Shown: piece after piece, positions 22,111-34,663 of the stretch
Numbering within the stretch: position 1 is the stretch's first letter
Layout: the number at the start of each line of letters is the position of its first letter
From: Desmodus rotundus
Taxonomy: Eukaryota; Chordata; Mammalia; Chiroptera; Phyllostomidae
Length of the DNA: 64,000 nt
Direction: 5' to 3'
NCBI RefSeq assembly: GCF_022682495.2
Contig: NC_071387.1
Span: forward strand, 193,356,143 to 193,420,142
Program-made: the position numbers and the translations under genes
The notes under the pieces: generated by a model
Told to the model about the DNA's origin: nothing
The model's input: the letters and a program-made list of their open reading frames with translations, nothing else
Database searches by the model: none

Positions 22111-25100
22111 GGCGCTGAAAAGGAGTCCTACAGTGACAGAAGATTGAGAGAGATACCAAGTCCCAATAAACACAGGGCAACATAATGATGGAAGCAAGCA
22201 GCATTATTGAATAAAACAACAAAGTACATAGAGGATTTGTGGATATGATCCCTTTAAAACTCAGATAATGCAGGCTTGTAGTGGGACATGCCTTCTTACC
22301 AAATGACTTTGTTATTTTTCTTTTTCTTAAGCCACAAAAAGCTTAATGCAACAATTAGTTATCTCATTTCATTTTCCTTGATCCCTTTCCCAAAAGCAGT
22401 TCTAAGATTTAAGTTGCCTAGAGCAAATGTCTAAGGAATATAGTTGCAGCTGGTGCTCCTGATGACAGTATTTAGGTAAATAGTCAGTGCTTCTGGAAAT
22501 ATAATTGGGCTTCTTCATGTTCTTTGATATGGTCTTAGTTAAACTAATTTGCAGATGCTATGGCTTTTCTAGAATCATAAATTAAAAGTTCTTGGAGATA
22601 TGTATATATTGGTTTTGAATGTTTGAATATTTTAAAAAATCATTCTTTTGATCAGGATAACATTCTGTTTCCAATGGTTAAAAGTTTTGCAGAAAGGAAT
22701 TTATTGGGGGGGGGGGCATTCTTAATTCGGTCAACATTTTCTTGTTCAAAATATCTTTTGTTTTATTGTGTCATTTTTAAATATATATATAACCAAGTGG
22801 CTATGTGTTTTTAAAGAAACACAAAGATATTCTAGAAATTGTTGTCAACATAGAAATGTTTCTGGAAGTACTTATATTAATCCAGTCCCTACATAACAGT
22901 TTCATGATACAATTCCTTACTGAACAGTAACCCTATTCTTACTTTAGATAGTTTGCACAGAAATGGTACATCAATAAATACATCTTTAGACACTTGATAC
23001 AATCTTAAGACAAGTCACACATATACAGAACATAACTCTTGGAAGTCATAAACTGTATCTATATTCACAAAGTTATATGAGAACAACTTGTATTTAGGTA
23101 ATAAAATTACATTTTAGATGTATTCTTAAATTTTATTTATAAACTTTATAAACATGTTTTGGCAAAAGGTGTGATTTAATGCTCTACTTATGAGACGGCA
23201 TACACAGTATTTAAATATTTAAAAAATGTGACCTTTTGGGATGAATGGAGAATCATATAATTGATGTTTCCTCTCTGGTATCCTAGTATCTTGATTTCCT
23301 GCATTAATGGTGTTATTTAATAAGTACTCCCTATCTGTAAAATTTTCACTTCTTACTTTACATTTTGCCTACATTTACTGTGCTTTGACTATCAAATGTG
23401 CGTCTGTCCCTTAGTTTTTAAGCATCGCCATACATAATAATATAAAATAAATTTTTGAAAAATGTAGTGGTAGTCATAAACAAACTAGACCTTTTGGTAC
23501 TATTCTTGGTGTGTGTGTGTGCACGCGCGCGTGTGTGTGTCTATACATAGGCAGGACCTCCTGTACTGCTTCCAACAAAAAAGTCTTTTGAGCAAGCATC
23601 GTACACTTTTATATTTTTATTTGTTTATGCTTCTGGGTCAGACTTTGAAGAAATGGTTTCAAGACTATAAAAAATAGAAAATTCTTGCTTTAAGATATTA
23701 TTACAAATGCAGCATCACAAGAGTATTCAAGTGCTTCTCATTCTGCATTGTAAAAAAATATCTCTGAACATTGGCTGGCTTTTTTTCTTTATTGTATGCC
23801 TTACCCTTCCTTTTCAATTATTCATAATCTCCTAATGGCCACCTTCTGTATCAAATGGTATCTATGTGAGGTAAAACAGCAAGAACTATATTTCTGAATG
23901 GATTGCAGGAAAAGATCTATTTAGAAATTTAAATGTATGTGGTCAACGTAGAGGAAGATAAATGCACCCACTCAATAACTCTTCTAGTGAAAAGATTTCT
24001 GGGTGTAGCTTACTTTAAACTTCTGATTTTCTTTCTGGGAAGTGGGTGTGCATGTGTGTGTTTTATATTCTTTTATGTCTAACTTACGTTTATGTTATGT
24101 AATTTAATGTAAGTTTAACATCTTCATTTCTGAGTGTGTTTGTTTCTTTCTATTATATTTAGCAACACTACAAAGTTATTTAGGATATGTATAGCCCATT
24201 CTTATTTTTTGACTATCCATTAAAAAAATCTGTTACTTACCTGCTCTTTCTTGCTAATCTCTAAAAATATTGTGGAGTGTTTACAGCTCTTTACTTAGCT
24301 ATTCTGAAAATAAAATTATCCCCTAATGTATATTTTCACAGTCTCCTTTTTCAAAGTTTTAAGTTGATTTTTACTTGTGTGCTATTTCAAGCATACAAAG
24401 AAATACAGCAAATAGTATAAAAGAAACTCATGTATCCACATTCACAGCATAGTGTAGCATTTATCAGACTGATTATATTTGTAGATATACTGGTACAGAT
24501 AAATTAACCTTTCACCCAATCACAATATTCAATGGTATAGATAATTTTTCAATGAAGTTATTTTTAAAATTTATTATGGGATCTAATATCTTCTCACAAA
24601 GACATTTATTTTTAAAAAATAAATTCTGAAAAAACCCGGAAAGCATTATACACATGCCTGTCTAGTACAAGTTTACTTTCACAAAATACAGCCTTGTACA
24701 AAGATAATATGAACCTAATCTAGTAACACAAAGATACATGCTGCTTTCCTTGTCTGCTTGTTTTTTTTTTTCAAAGCCTTATAGAAAATAGCAGTGATTA
24801 CTTCTGTGTCTATGAACCAGTTCTAAATAATATAAAATGTGCATGATTTGAACTAAAAATAATCTTAAAGTTTGTATAGTTCAACACCTTACTTAATGGA
24901 AGAAGAATCTGAATTTCAACAAGCTTAATTCTTCAATCCAGATGTGGGACATTCATTCATGATGTAGGCGACTACACACAATTACAACACTTCTGAGGAT
25001 GGATGCTGTCCCAAAATAATCTACAGAACACTCTAGAAAGCCACACAAATGTTAGAAAATCAAAGTCTGCTATTTTTACCTGTCTAGTATGTGTAGTAGG

Positions 25101-25639
25101 GATTTCAGGTGAAACAATCAGAAAAATCTAATGATGACATACAGGTCACTGAGGTGTTTTTGAAGCCTATGAGACAAGGATGGTTTGCTCAGCGCTAATC
25201 TTGCCCCTGGAAAACTTCCCTTTATTATGGAAAAACAAAGCTTTCAAAGTAGGAGATAAGGGTTGTGTGCACTTGATATACTCAACGCCTAAGAGAGTCA
25301 TAAGCAAAAATGGAAATCTTTTGAAGGATCAAATATTAGTGAAATAAAAAACTACAATTGGGATGAGTGTAGTTAAGACAGATTTAGTTTATAAATGTTG
25401 ACCTTGAACGCATACAGTAGGAACACTGGTATTCCAGTCCCGGCTAGAATGCAAATTTAGGTATGCTACTGGCTTGCTATGTAACCGCATACAAACTGCC
25501 CAGTCTGTTCCAGCACTTTAAAAATGATCTCCCACCTAAATTTGTTCTGGATATTCAATGGGCTAGAAATATAAAGGGTAGGAATAATGATTAGCCCTTG
25601 AAAATTCCGTAGTAGAGATTAAATATTATTCAAATACAA
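22111..25639. other. Unique A+T-rich DNA with simple repeats
   Basis: No gene. It contains an 11-G run at 22706-22716 and an alternating purine-pyrimidine tract at 23509-23540. Around 24360-24480 there is a faint L1M-like text, and around 25425-25520 a faint MIR-like text. Both are too diverged to call firmly. Confidence 0.35.
23509..23540. repeat. (GT)n(GC)n(GT)n alternating tract
   Basis: About 32 bases of perfectly alternating purine-pyrimidine: GT repeats, a GCACGCGCGCG core, then GT repeats again. This composition is known to favour left-handed (Z) DNA under supercoiling. Confidence 0.9.
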
Positions 25640-26240
25640 TTTTTTAGAGGAGAGATCATAATCTCTCTTTTATGTCCATCACTTCTCTGTTCTGCACGAT
25701 CTTGTTACGTTGCAGACTCTTTATGCTCACACCACGGAGAATTTTAAAAATGAAATAAATGTAAAAAAAATCCATATTCCTAATGTATAAAAGGAAGGAC
25801 ATGGGGGTTTCTGTTTCTTAGCTGCTTTTCTTTTTTCTTGAAAAAAATGGTGCGGGTCTGAGCACTGGAAAATCGCAGCGTTCCTTACCTCACCGTCCAT
25901 GAAAGATGTGCCTGATTTCTTCTCATTATCTTAGAAGCCACTACCCCTTTAACCCCATCTATGATTCATGTTTTGTGTTCTGACTTCCTACCTCAGAATC
26001 TTAACTTTTCTCACAAGGAACAGGGTGGAATCATCTAGCAATTAAAGAGCTGCCCACAAGATTGTTATCTAGCTTTCGGCCCTGGGCAAGACCATTACGA
26101 TACATTAAATCCATTCCGGGAAATACTTGAAATGATCTAGATTTGAGGCCAAAGAGCGCTCTAAATATTGGCTATACGTCAAGGCTTTCTTTGTCTACAA
26201 AGAGACAGGATTGATAAACTATCACTGCTACTTCCACAGC
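25640..26240. other. CpG-containing unique block
   Basis: Compared with the flanks this stretch has more CpG sites, for example near 25735, 25850-25895 and 26150-26180. It also has a TATA-like 'tgtataaaagga' at about 25785. No frame longer than background is present. Possible regulatory element, or an unrecognised diverged repeat. Confidence 0.25.
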
Positions 26241-26595
26241 TTAGAACTTAGAAACTGAGCACAGCACACTGGGTAGAATAGGTGCCTGTGAGAGCAAGGG
26301 GAGGGCAGAGTGCATGCAGTTTTGGGGAAATCTCTATGATAGTCCTCTTTACCCAAAACAGATATGCTTTTCACCTTTGATTATTTTGACAGCAAAATAA
26401 ATGTTTTCTCATTCTTTAATAGGTTTAGAAAATGTTTAATTGTATACTAGCTTTGCCAATCATTACCATTTCTAGACAGAATATAAAATCAGAGGTCAAT
26501 ATATCTTCTTGTTTGAAAAATGCTATTTTTTCTGCAGGAATCTCTTTGTAAGGAAAAAATAATGATTCTGTGTATCCCCCACCTGCTCCACAACT

Positions 26596-26726
26596 TCTTT
26601 GATAAAGGAATAAATAAAAAAAGAGAAGTAGAAATGAGAAGAGGAAACAAGGGTAACAGAGATGAAAAAAGTAAGAAAGAAAGATGGAAAAGCAGAAAGA
26701 AGGGAGAGAACAAGGGAGGGAATTAA
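26596..26726 (+). repeat. Purine-rich (GA/GAAA) low-complexity tract
   Basis: About 130 bases almost entirely A and G on the plus strand. The overlapping 66-117 codon frames on both strands (K/R/E-rich on plus, F/S/L-rich on minus) arise from this bias and are not genes. Confidence 0.85.
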
Positions 26727-27514
26727 AAATATTAAAATCCCATTTGCAGAGCATAGAAACAAGTGACGGTAAACACAATTACTTTAATAGCATCATAAGT
26801 TGAACATTATTTTAAGTAGAGAATAAAGGGACTTTAGGAAGGTTTGTTATTAGTCTCTCTGTTTTAGTGTTCTAAAATTTACCTCAATATTCTTCTTATA
26901 ATAAACATTAAGCCTAGACCAAAAAGTCAAGTCATATCTCTTTTAAAATATCCTGAAGTCAATTGGCAAATATTATAAGAGAAAGAAATATATGCCCACC
27001 TAGATCAATGACCAAGACTTAAAAATTGTCCATTATAGAAACAAGCAGACAATTCTAGTCCCAACTGATACAACCACATCCATTTGTCAACAGTCCAGAG
27101 CTAATCTGCAAACACCACATGTGGTCTAGAATGGGACAAATTGGATATCTGAAGTAGAAAATGGAGTCAAATAACTCTTAGCTTGTCTGATTACAAAATT
27201 AAAGTAGCAAATTCACTTACTCTGATGGGCGGTGGGACACCCATGGTTTCATGGTATTATGGATTAGAGGAGTTCCAGAATCCCCTGACTTTAATGTCTA
27301 CTTGCCAGTAATCTCATTCAAATGGGGGTTTCTTTTTTCTTGGGATATCAACAAATAAATTCTAATAAACACTCAGGGTATGTGCTCTTCGTTTTGCTTT
27401 TCGTTGCTGCTCATTTTATAACTCGCTCTGTAACAGTACAAGCCTACCAGTGAACCAATGCGATGTATTGTCTTCCTGAAACCCACACATGCACATCTAC
27501 CTGCACACTCTGCT
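26727..27514. other. Unassigned sequence
   Basis: No recognised feature. Confidence 0.35.
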
Positions 27515-27870
27515 GGCTCGCTACCCCTTTCTCCTTCTGCTTTCCTTTAAAACAAAAATGCCACAAAAGAGACGCCATTACTCAACTTATTTACTTGCAC
27601 TCTGGTCGTTCTCTGTTGAGCACTGGAATTAGCCCTCGACTGCCACACAAGACTGATACTTTCATTGTAAATGTCGTCAATGACTTCAGCTCACCAAACA
27701 TAAATGTCAATTCTCAATACTCATCTCCATCAACCTAAGTTCGATGGAGTTGCTCATATTTTCTTTACAACATTTATTTTTCCTGGATGCTTAAATAACA
27801 CTTTCTTTTGGTTCTCTAAATACTTTTCTCAGTGCACTCTCTAAAATACCTTGGTTAGATTTTCTTCATT
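27515..27870 (+). repeat. L2/CR1-clade LINE ORF2 fragment, sense
   Basis: The plus-strand order 'tactcaacttatttacttgc', 'aatgtcgtcaatgacttcag', 'tgtcaattctcaatactcat' then 'acactttcttttggttctct' follows the reverse-transcriptase coding region of an L2-like element. A 91-codon open frame at 27463-27738 partly overlaps it by chance. The continuation lies at about 29040 after LTR insertions. Confidence 0.5.
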
Positions 27871-28016
27871 TTCCAACATCTTAATTTTAGAGTAGCTCAG
27901 CCGTTAGTCAGTTTTTATAATTTTTGTTTCTATCCATACTTATCTTCTAATTTGCCTTTTTTAGCATTATAACTTTAAATATGATTATAGCATTTTTCAG
28001 CAAATTACTAAAACCT

Positions 28017-28335
28017 GTGTAGCTTAAACAATATAAATTTATTCTCTCACAGTCCTGGAGGCCAAGGTCTGAAGTCAAGGTGTTGGTATGGCTGTATTCC
28101 ATTGTTCCTACCTTCTGACAATTGTCACCATTCCATGAATTGTGGCTGCATGATCCTAACCTCTGCCTTCTGTCCTCATACCACCTCTTCCTTTATGTTT
28201 CCTCTATGTTTGTCTCTTCTAAGTGCACTTGTCCTTGAATATCTGACTCACTTTGATAATCTTGGATGATCTCTTTATTTTAAGATCTTTACCTTAAGTT
28301 CATCTGTAAAGACCCATTTAGAAAAGAAGTTATTA
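28017..28335 (-). repeat. MaLR-like LTR, antisense
   Basis: 'aatttattctctcacagtcc', 'ggaggccaaggtctgaagtc', 'aaggtgttggtatggctgta' and 'cataccacctcttcctttat' are the reverse complement of the MaLR LTR type seen at 3.6 and 16.4 kb. It ends near 'gatctttaccttaagttcat'. Confidence 0.75.
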
Positions 28336-28554
28336 TTTACAAGTCCCAGGTATTTCACAGGTTCTAGTGCCTATCTTTTTGAGGATAATTATTTTGGCTT
28401 ATCTTGATGACCTACAGAATAATAGATGTCTATAGATTAACTCCAACATGTGATTTTTCAGCCCACACATCTTCCATGAGATTTAGATTTCAGCTGTTTG
28501 TCTGATATCTCTCTGTGTGTGAGATTCATAGATATCTCAAGGAAAACAAAACAA

Positions 28555-28990
28555 AACCTACTATCTAGCTTTATCATTCAAGGTTCAACCAGAGTAGCAA
28601 ACCAGAAGACATATAATACAATACATATTGCAAGGAATTGGCTTATACAATTTTGGGGTGTGACTAGGGCAATTCCCAAATGATAAGGCAAACTTTAGGG
28701 GGAGGCTGAAATTTCAAAGCCAAGGTGAAGCTGCCATCCAGAGGTAGAATTTCATGATCAGAGAAGACTTAGCTTGAAAGATTTACAATTATTGAGTTAG
28801 GCTCACCCTGATTATGTAAGATATTGTCACTTCCTTAAAGTCAAATGATTATAAACTTCAACCACATCTTCAAAATAACTTCACAGCAACACCTAGATTA
28901 GTACTTCATTGAATAATTTGTGCCTATAACCTATTTCAATTAATTCATCAAAGGAAGTGTCACATCACCCCTCAATATGTTCAGTATTAA
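28555..28990 (-). repeat. ERVL/MaLR-class LTR, antisense
   Basis: 'aaccagagtagcaaaccaga', 'attgcaaggaattggcttat', 'aaaataacttcacagcaaca' and 'cacctagattagtacttcat' match the reverse-complement pattern of another old MaLR/ERVL LTR. It lies between two pieces of an L2 element and in the same orientation as the LTR before it. Confidence 0.6.
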
Positions 28991-29039
28991 GTTCAAATTT
29001 CAGTGTTTGAGGACTCTATTTTTCTGTAACTTATGCGAA

Positions 29040-29400
29040 ATAAATGCATTGTGCCTGACACCTGTCTTTTTCTCACATCCCAAATCTGTCATTAGCAAAA
29101 CGTAATTGAAAAGTATTCAACCTCTCAGCATCTCCATTAATACCTCTTTAGTCCAGGACACCATAATTGCTCTCCTAAATTATTTCCATGCCTTTCTAAA
29201 TGGTCTTCAAGCTCCCACTGATTATAATTTCTCAGCAGCTGTTATGATTATTTCCATCAATTTTTATCTTTTGGCCAAGGAACTTCTTAGAGGGTCCACT
29301 TTTACTCAAAATAAGGCCTCTGACATGAGCTCCTGCCACTCTCCTTCCCAAGCTATTTAAGTCTGAGCCATGTTAGAAATTTTTCTTCCCTAAATAATAT
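29040..29400 (+). repeat. L2/CR1-clade LINE ORF2 C-terminal fragment, sense
   Basis: In the frame at 29106-29360 the peptide around NTSLVQDTIIALLNYFHAFL and then FSAAVMII resembles the L2/CR1 ORF2 region where LxYCNxLLxGL is followed by NxAAR. It is diverged, but no internal stop falls within these 84 codons. It may be the downstream half of the copy begun at 27.5 kb. Confidence 0.5.
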
Positions 29401-30063
29401 CTTACATAATTCTTTTATATATTTTTCTTAAAAATAATTTTGATAGTTTATATATAGTATCGCTAGCTCTATTTATCTTCTACATCTAGATACAATCATA
29501 AAATCATTTAGATGCTTTATTATAGTTAAGTCTCCAATGCTAGAATACAGTGTTTGTTCAAAATAAACATATATTTATCAAATAAATATAACAATCCAAC
29601 ACCATGTAAAGTCGTATTATGGAAAATACTCTCCCTGATGTAATCTCTTATACCATACTTAGCCTGGTCTACTTTGACAATAATACAATTTAACAAAAGT
29701 GCGTTATTCTCCATGAAATACCATAAACTTATTACTAAAGTTCAATGGTTGAAATTTTCTTATTTTTAGAAGATTTAATAATGTTAGTATTTTAGTAATG
29801 TTTAATATAAAATGTAAAGTCTGTCTCTTCTTCTATGCTTTATAAATATAATTTATATTCATGCATTGGTTAAAAGCTATTAGAAAGTATTAGTTGATTT
29901 TTGACTTGCATTTTAAAATAAATCATGCCATGATAAATTAATTTAAATTTCTCTTTGAATATACAAGACATTTCATTATCCACAGTGACTTTAGGCATGA
30001 TAGAATTTTTAGTACTTCTTTCTGCATTATATTTTGTAACTTAGACAATTTTAAGCGAGAAAT
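29401..30063. other. A+T-rich unassigned sequence
   Basis: No recognised feature. Confidence 0.35.
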
Positions 30064-30086
30064 TAAAAGTAACAATAGGTGATTTT

Positions 30087-30270
30087 TTAAGAATATTTTT
30101 AAATTTATTTTTAGAGAGAGACTAAAAGAGGGAGAAAGAGAGTGAAACATCAATGTGTGGTTGCTTCTTGTGCACTTGCAACCCAGGCATGTGCCCTGAC
30201 CAGGAATCAGACCAGCCATCCTTTGGCTCGCAGGTTGGCGTTCAATCCATTGAGCCACACCAGCCAGGGC
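30087..30270 (-). repeat. VES-type SINE, antisense, with long target-site duplication
   Basis: Reverse complement of the VES SINE: T-rich tail and 'agagagagactaaaagaggg', then 'aaacatcaatgtgtggttgc', 'aacccaggcatgtgccctga', ending 'gccacaccagccagggc'. The flanks 30064-30086 and 30271-30294 repeat 'taaaagtaa..aa.aggt.atttt', a target-site duplication of about 22 bp with a few mismatches. Confidence 0.93.
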
Positions 30271-30469
30271 TAAAAGTAATCAACAGGTAATTTTGTATAA
30301 CATTTACATATATATATCTGTAAGGAAAATATTGATGTGTTATAACTTATTCTTTAAAAATAAATTTTAAAATAGAACCAAAGCCGCATTCATATATTCA
30401 TCAAATTGACTGTCTATATAAAATTCTGCTTACACACAACCCTGCACACCACTCTTCATGGGCAGAGAC

Positions 30470-30950
30470 TGGTAAAATGAATGATGTAAATGGTAAACAT
30501 CAGGTGATGTGTTGTGGTAAAAAAAAATACAGGATGTAAGAGAGAGAAACAGTGTAAAGTATGTTGTTATTTTATGTAAAGTGATCAGGGAAGACTTCTC
30601 AGAGGTAGTGACATAAAGTAGGAAACGAGAAATTAAAACAGCACATACCTGGGGTTAAGAACAACAACAGTGTGATTGAAGGGAATATACAAGAACATTA
30701 TAGGAAATGGAGTTAGAGAAGTTGCAAGGGGAGATTCCGATCATAAAGGGCCTTGGCAATTATTTTCAGGACTTGCATTTGATTTTGAAATGGAATCTGA
30801 AGCTCCTGGATAGTTCTAAGTACTGAATGACACGATTTCTGTCACACGTTGAAAGGACAGTAGCTGCAGGGAGATAGGCAGAGGACAGCAGGGGTAGAAG
30901 CAAGGAGGCCTCAAACTAGTGGTTTAGAGCAGGCTGAAGTGAAGTGGGTT
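30470..30950 (-). repeat. L2-like LINE fragment, antisense
   Basis: 'gatcagggaagacttctcag', 'ataaagggccttggcaatta', 'gacttgcatttgattttgaa' and 'gggtagaagcaaggaggcct' follow the reverse complement of the L2/CR1-type ORF2 C-terminal region. Old and diverged. Confidence 0.6.
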
Positions 30951-31894
30951 TCATAGGAATTAGTTTCATGAGACACTAGACAATATAATACTTCATATGA
31001 TCATACTGGCACTTCCTAACACATTTGATATTTTCTATAACGTGCAATCTTATAATATGAATATATGAAGCGTCAGACCAATTACGTGTAATCACAATCA
31101 GCTATACTTCAAAATTTATTAAACACCCATGTTAATGTGCTTAACAAACCTTCTACTTCTGCATTTATTAGTAGGTGAATAACTTAAAATAATAGTAAGG
31201 ATGCCTAATCAGGAACAATTTGAAATACTACTTTACACAGGAACAGGTCAGCAGATTCATTACGACAGACTTCTTGGTGGTTCAGAGTGCAATTGCACTG
31301 CCCTGGATTTGATGTTATAAATTATTTTCATTATACTTTCAAATGATCAGAGTGGCTAGTGTGGTAAATTGATAAATGAGTGAGTGTTCCCATCATTACC
31401 AAATTTCCTCATTATGTTTAAGTATTTTGAGGTCTAGAGGTAGAGTACACTCTCTGGTAATTATAACTTATTTGGTTCTATTAAAGGTTTCCTTTGGGTT
31501 CCAAAATTACTCATATTGAATAAAATGAATGTAATACCACTCATATCTTTCCAGTATATAAAGTACTCCTTGAAAATATATAAATATTTTTTAAAAGTTG
31601 CTGTAAAACATGAGTTAATAGGACATCACTAAAAATAACTGCATAAGTACAGAAATTTTATCTTTATGTCTTGAGAGAATTAAGCTACTTCTTAAAACTC
31701 TAACCTTTCTAATAGGGAGTAACTCATAAGCAGAATAAAAAACATATTGTGGACTGAAATAAAGCACCTGAAAAAAGAGATTTTAGATTAATGGAATCTA
31801 CACTATATATTTTTAAAGACATTTCCCTAAGAATAAATACAGGATATTGAAAGTCTGTTATTACTACTAATGCTAATGATTATGGTATCAAAAA
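30951..31894. other. Unassigned A+T-rich sequence
   Basis: No recognised feature. Confidence 0.35.
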
Positions 31895-32110
31895 TCATAA
31901 TGTTTATTAGTAATGTAGGTACCAGACATGATGCTATATAATACATACTTACACATGTGTGCATGCACACACACCAGATTAACATATTTAATTCTCACAG
32001 TAAGAACTTATTGAGGTTCTATTTTATTTTTATCTTAAAATGAGAAAAATGATTTGGTCCTGTAATTTGACCAAGATCATACTAATAAATAGCATCTCTG
32101 GGGCTGGGTA
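31895..32110 (-). repeat. MIR SINE, antisense
   Basis: 'gtttattagtaatgtaggta ccagacatgatgct', 'catatttaattctcacagta', 'aaaatgagaaaaatgatttg' and 'ttgaccaagatcatactaat' are the reverse-complement MIR core in order. Confidence 0.65.
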
Positions 32111-33356
32111 AACTTTAGTGACTCAAGAATACTTCTGAGTAGTCTCTAAAATGTGAAAATAGGAAAGACATTTCTGAATATTTTCTTTATTTTACTAATG
32201 CCAAGCACTTAATTGGTGACCCACTTGGGTATAAATTATCTATTTTTTAAAAAGTAAATCATTAAAATTTTCTAAGTTTCAGTAAAGGACTTAAGAGCCA
32301 TTAGGATAAAGATACTTAAGAAGGAAAAATAGTATTTTCTCAAACATCAATATTTTTTCTTAAGATTTTTCTCCAAAGAAGCTGTTCTAGAATTGCTTAT
32401 GCAAGTGAGCTGAGTTAGTTAAATATTCTCTTGTGCACCAACAAGGATACATGAACACTAGGCTTATATGGATATCAATAACTTATATTTTTAAAAATCT
32501 TGCCGGACTCTGAAGTATACTGAATAATTTACTTACAAATTCTTGGTTTAGATAGTCTGTGAAAAAAAGTGTGTAAAATGTTAAAATATACACAATGCAA
32601 TATAAATATTTGGACAATAATCATAGTATTTTTCTTTCCATGCTTTATTTATTACTTATCAAAATTAATTTTATGGCCAGATACTTAAGCAAATGGAAAA
32701 TTACCCTATTTTAGATCATTAGAAAAATAACAAATGTTCAAGCTCTCAAAAATGATAGAATTCATTGAAACTTAGCACATTTGACATATGTGATTGGAAA
32801 TTTGAATGTATGAAAATTTAAATTACCGGGAAAAATAATAATTAAAGTCTATAGTTTAATTATTAAACATAGAAGTCATTTAATTTGTCTAAAATAACCT
32901 CTTAATTGTACTGGATAAATTATCAAAACTTTAGTGTAACACTTACTTAGGAAAAAAATCATATGTTCTTCTCACCCTTTATGAATGTAGGTATATTTCC
33001 TTGATACAATAACAAAAGTTTTTAAAATATTTTTATGAATTTTATTCAAATTAATTTTAATTATGGAAGAGGATCCCCCTTAGTGTTTAAAAAGCCTCAT
33101 TAGCAACAAGATAATAATAATAATAATAATGCATTATTGAATGGGCTGAAAGCATGAAAAATAAAAATTGAAAACTTCATAATGATATGAAAAATATTTG
33201 CAGGTTACTAAGGGACCATTTTCTGTACATGGATAAGTATTAATGAAGAGAAGGAAGTTTGTGTCATGTCTTTTCTCTACTGACAGTATCTAAGGGTAGC
33301 AAAACATTTGATGAGGAATATTGACTTTATCTCTTAAAGAACCATAAATAATAAAC
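32111..33356. other. A+T-rich unassigned sequence
   Basis: No named repeat. An (AAT)n run of about 20 bp is at 33111-33130. Confidence 0.35.
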
Positions 33357-33371
33357 TCAAGAAAATTAATT

Positions 33372-33590
33372 AATTTTATTTTATTTTTATAAGATTTTAT
33401 TTATTTATTTTTAGAGAGAGGAAGGGAGGGAGAAAGAGAGGGAGAGAAACATCAGTGTGTGGTTGCCTTTCGGGAGACCCCTACTGGGGACCTGGTCCAC
33501 AACCCAGACATGTGCCCTGACTGGGAATTGAACCTGTAACTCTTTGGTTCACAGGCCAGCACTCAGTCCACTAAGCCACACTAGTCATGT
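33372..33590 (-). repeat. VES-type SINE, antisense
   Basis: A complete antisense copy, from an A/T-rich tail through 'aaacatcagtgtgtggttgc' and 'tgtgccctgactgggaattg' to 'gccacactagtcatg'. It is bounded by a perfect 15-bp duplication 'tcaagaaaattaatt' at 33357-33371 and 33591-33605. Confidence 0.95.
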
Positions 33591-33913
33591 CAAGAAAATT
33601 AATTTTAAAGGCAATATTTTGTAACACTTGATGGAAATTAATGGAAACAAGGAATGATCATCTACTTTTGCCTAATTATATAGTAAAAAGTTCAGTTGAA
33701 CATTTTAATTAATAGATTGAACAGACATCACCAGAACTCCTATTTCTGGGATATGTTTTAATTGCAAATGTAGCTTCCAGGTAAACCTTTGGTTTAAAAT
33801 TTTAAAGATCAAAACACTCTCTTCTTCAGAAATTATTAAAATAACAGAAAAATAAGAAACAAGGGTGGAACACCACTATTACCTAGGAAATATCTATAAC
33901 CAATAGCATAATA

Positions 33914-34587
33914 TGAAGGCTGTCCAGAAGGTATCCAGCCATATAATATGAAAATTAGAGACATTTATTGAAGAAGATACAAGATACAAGAAACATTGTA
34001 CATAGGACAATGACACCTCAGTCCCCTTCAAAGTAGGCACCTTGGGACCTCACACATTCTCCCAATCACTATCAGCTGTCCTAGCATATTTTCCTGAATC
34101 TCATTGACAATCTGAAATCTCTTTCCTTTCAAAGTTGATTTTAGTTTTGGGGAAAGCCTGAAGTCACAGTGCACCAAATCTGGGCTGTAGGGGAGCTTAG
34201 CACCTGGGTGATTTGATGTTTTGCTAAAAAACTCTGCAGGAGATGTGAGGAATGAGTGAGCACATTGTCGTGAAGAAGTTGACAATCACCAGTTGCCCAT
34301 TGTTATGGCCTTCTGGATCATCTGAATAGTTTTCATGGAGGAATGATGCAAGATTTGATGCAGATTCATCGCTCTACTCACTCAGTCATTTTGAAAGTCA
34401 TAGCCACACAGTATATATGCTCACTCAATGGAGTCTACTGCCCCCGCTGACTAGTACAGGGAAGTCATCATTATTCACTCATTCACATTCCAGCCCACTC
34501 TTCTTGGTTGCCAGGTATATCCAAGTTGCGCAAACCATTCTTGTTATAATAACAGTGGTTGGTTGGTTTTTTTCAGGACAGACCACA
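33914..34587 (-). mobile_element. Mariner deletion derivative, copy 2
   Basis: The left end is TA|tgaaggctgtccagaaggta (33912 onward). The right end 'tttcaggacagaccaca' is its inverted partner. The right TA target has decayed to TT. Length is about 674 bp. The antisense transposase relic has the same internal deletion junction as copies 1 and 3. Confidence 0.88.
34028..34388 (-). pseudogene. Internally deleted mariner transposase relic
   Basis: Reading on the minus strand, the start codon at 34388 begins a short N-terminal MTE segment. This is joined by the shared deletion to HDN, FLAKHQITQV and then, one frame over, LPYSPDLVHCDF. The HDN-to-SPD spacing is 89 nt, the same one-base shortage as in copy 1. 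The third catalytic Asp is kept here (HCDF), unlike copies 1 and 3. An 85-codon open frame covers only the C-terminal part. No functional transposase is possible. Confidence 0.8.
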
Positions 34588-34598
34588 TTGTATATTGT

Positions 34599-34618
34599 AA
34601 ATGAATGAATGAATGAAT
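34599..34618. repeat. (AATG)n short tandem repeat
   Basis: Five AATG units directly beside the right end of mariner copy 2. Confidence 0.9.
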
Positions 34619-34663
34619 CCCTAATAAAGTAATAGTGAAAAAATAGCAAAAGTAAAGTAATGG

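Noticed and set aside
24360..24480. Possible antisense L1M 3' UTR
   Set aside because: Only a short, heavily diverged resemblance, not enough to call without alignment.
25425..25520. Possible MIR fragment
   Set aside because: Only one or two MIR-like phrases are visible, and the order could not be extended.
26425..26778. Cluster of overlapping 66-117 codon frames on both strands
   Set aside because: All derive from a purine-rich low-complexity tract, giving K/R/E on one strand and F/S/L on the other.
33111..33130. Short tandem repeats considered as CRISPR-like or satellite arrays
   Set aside because: All tandem arrays here are 2-5-bp microsatellites. No spaced direct repeats of CRISPR type and no satellite monomers were seen.
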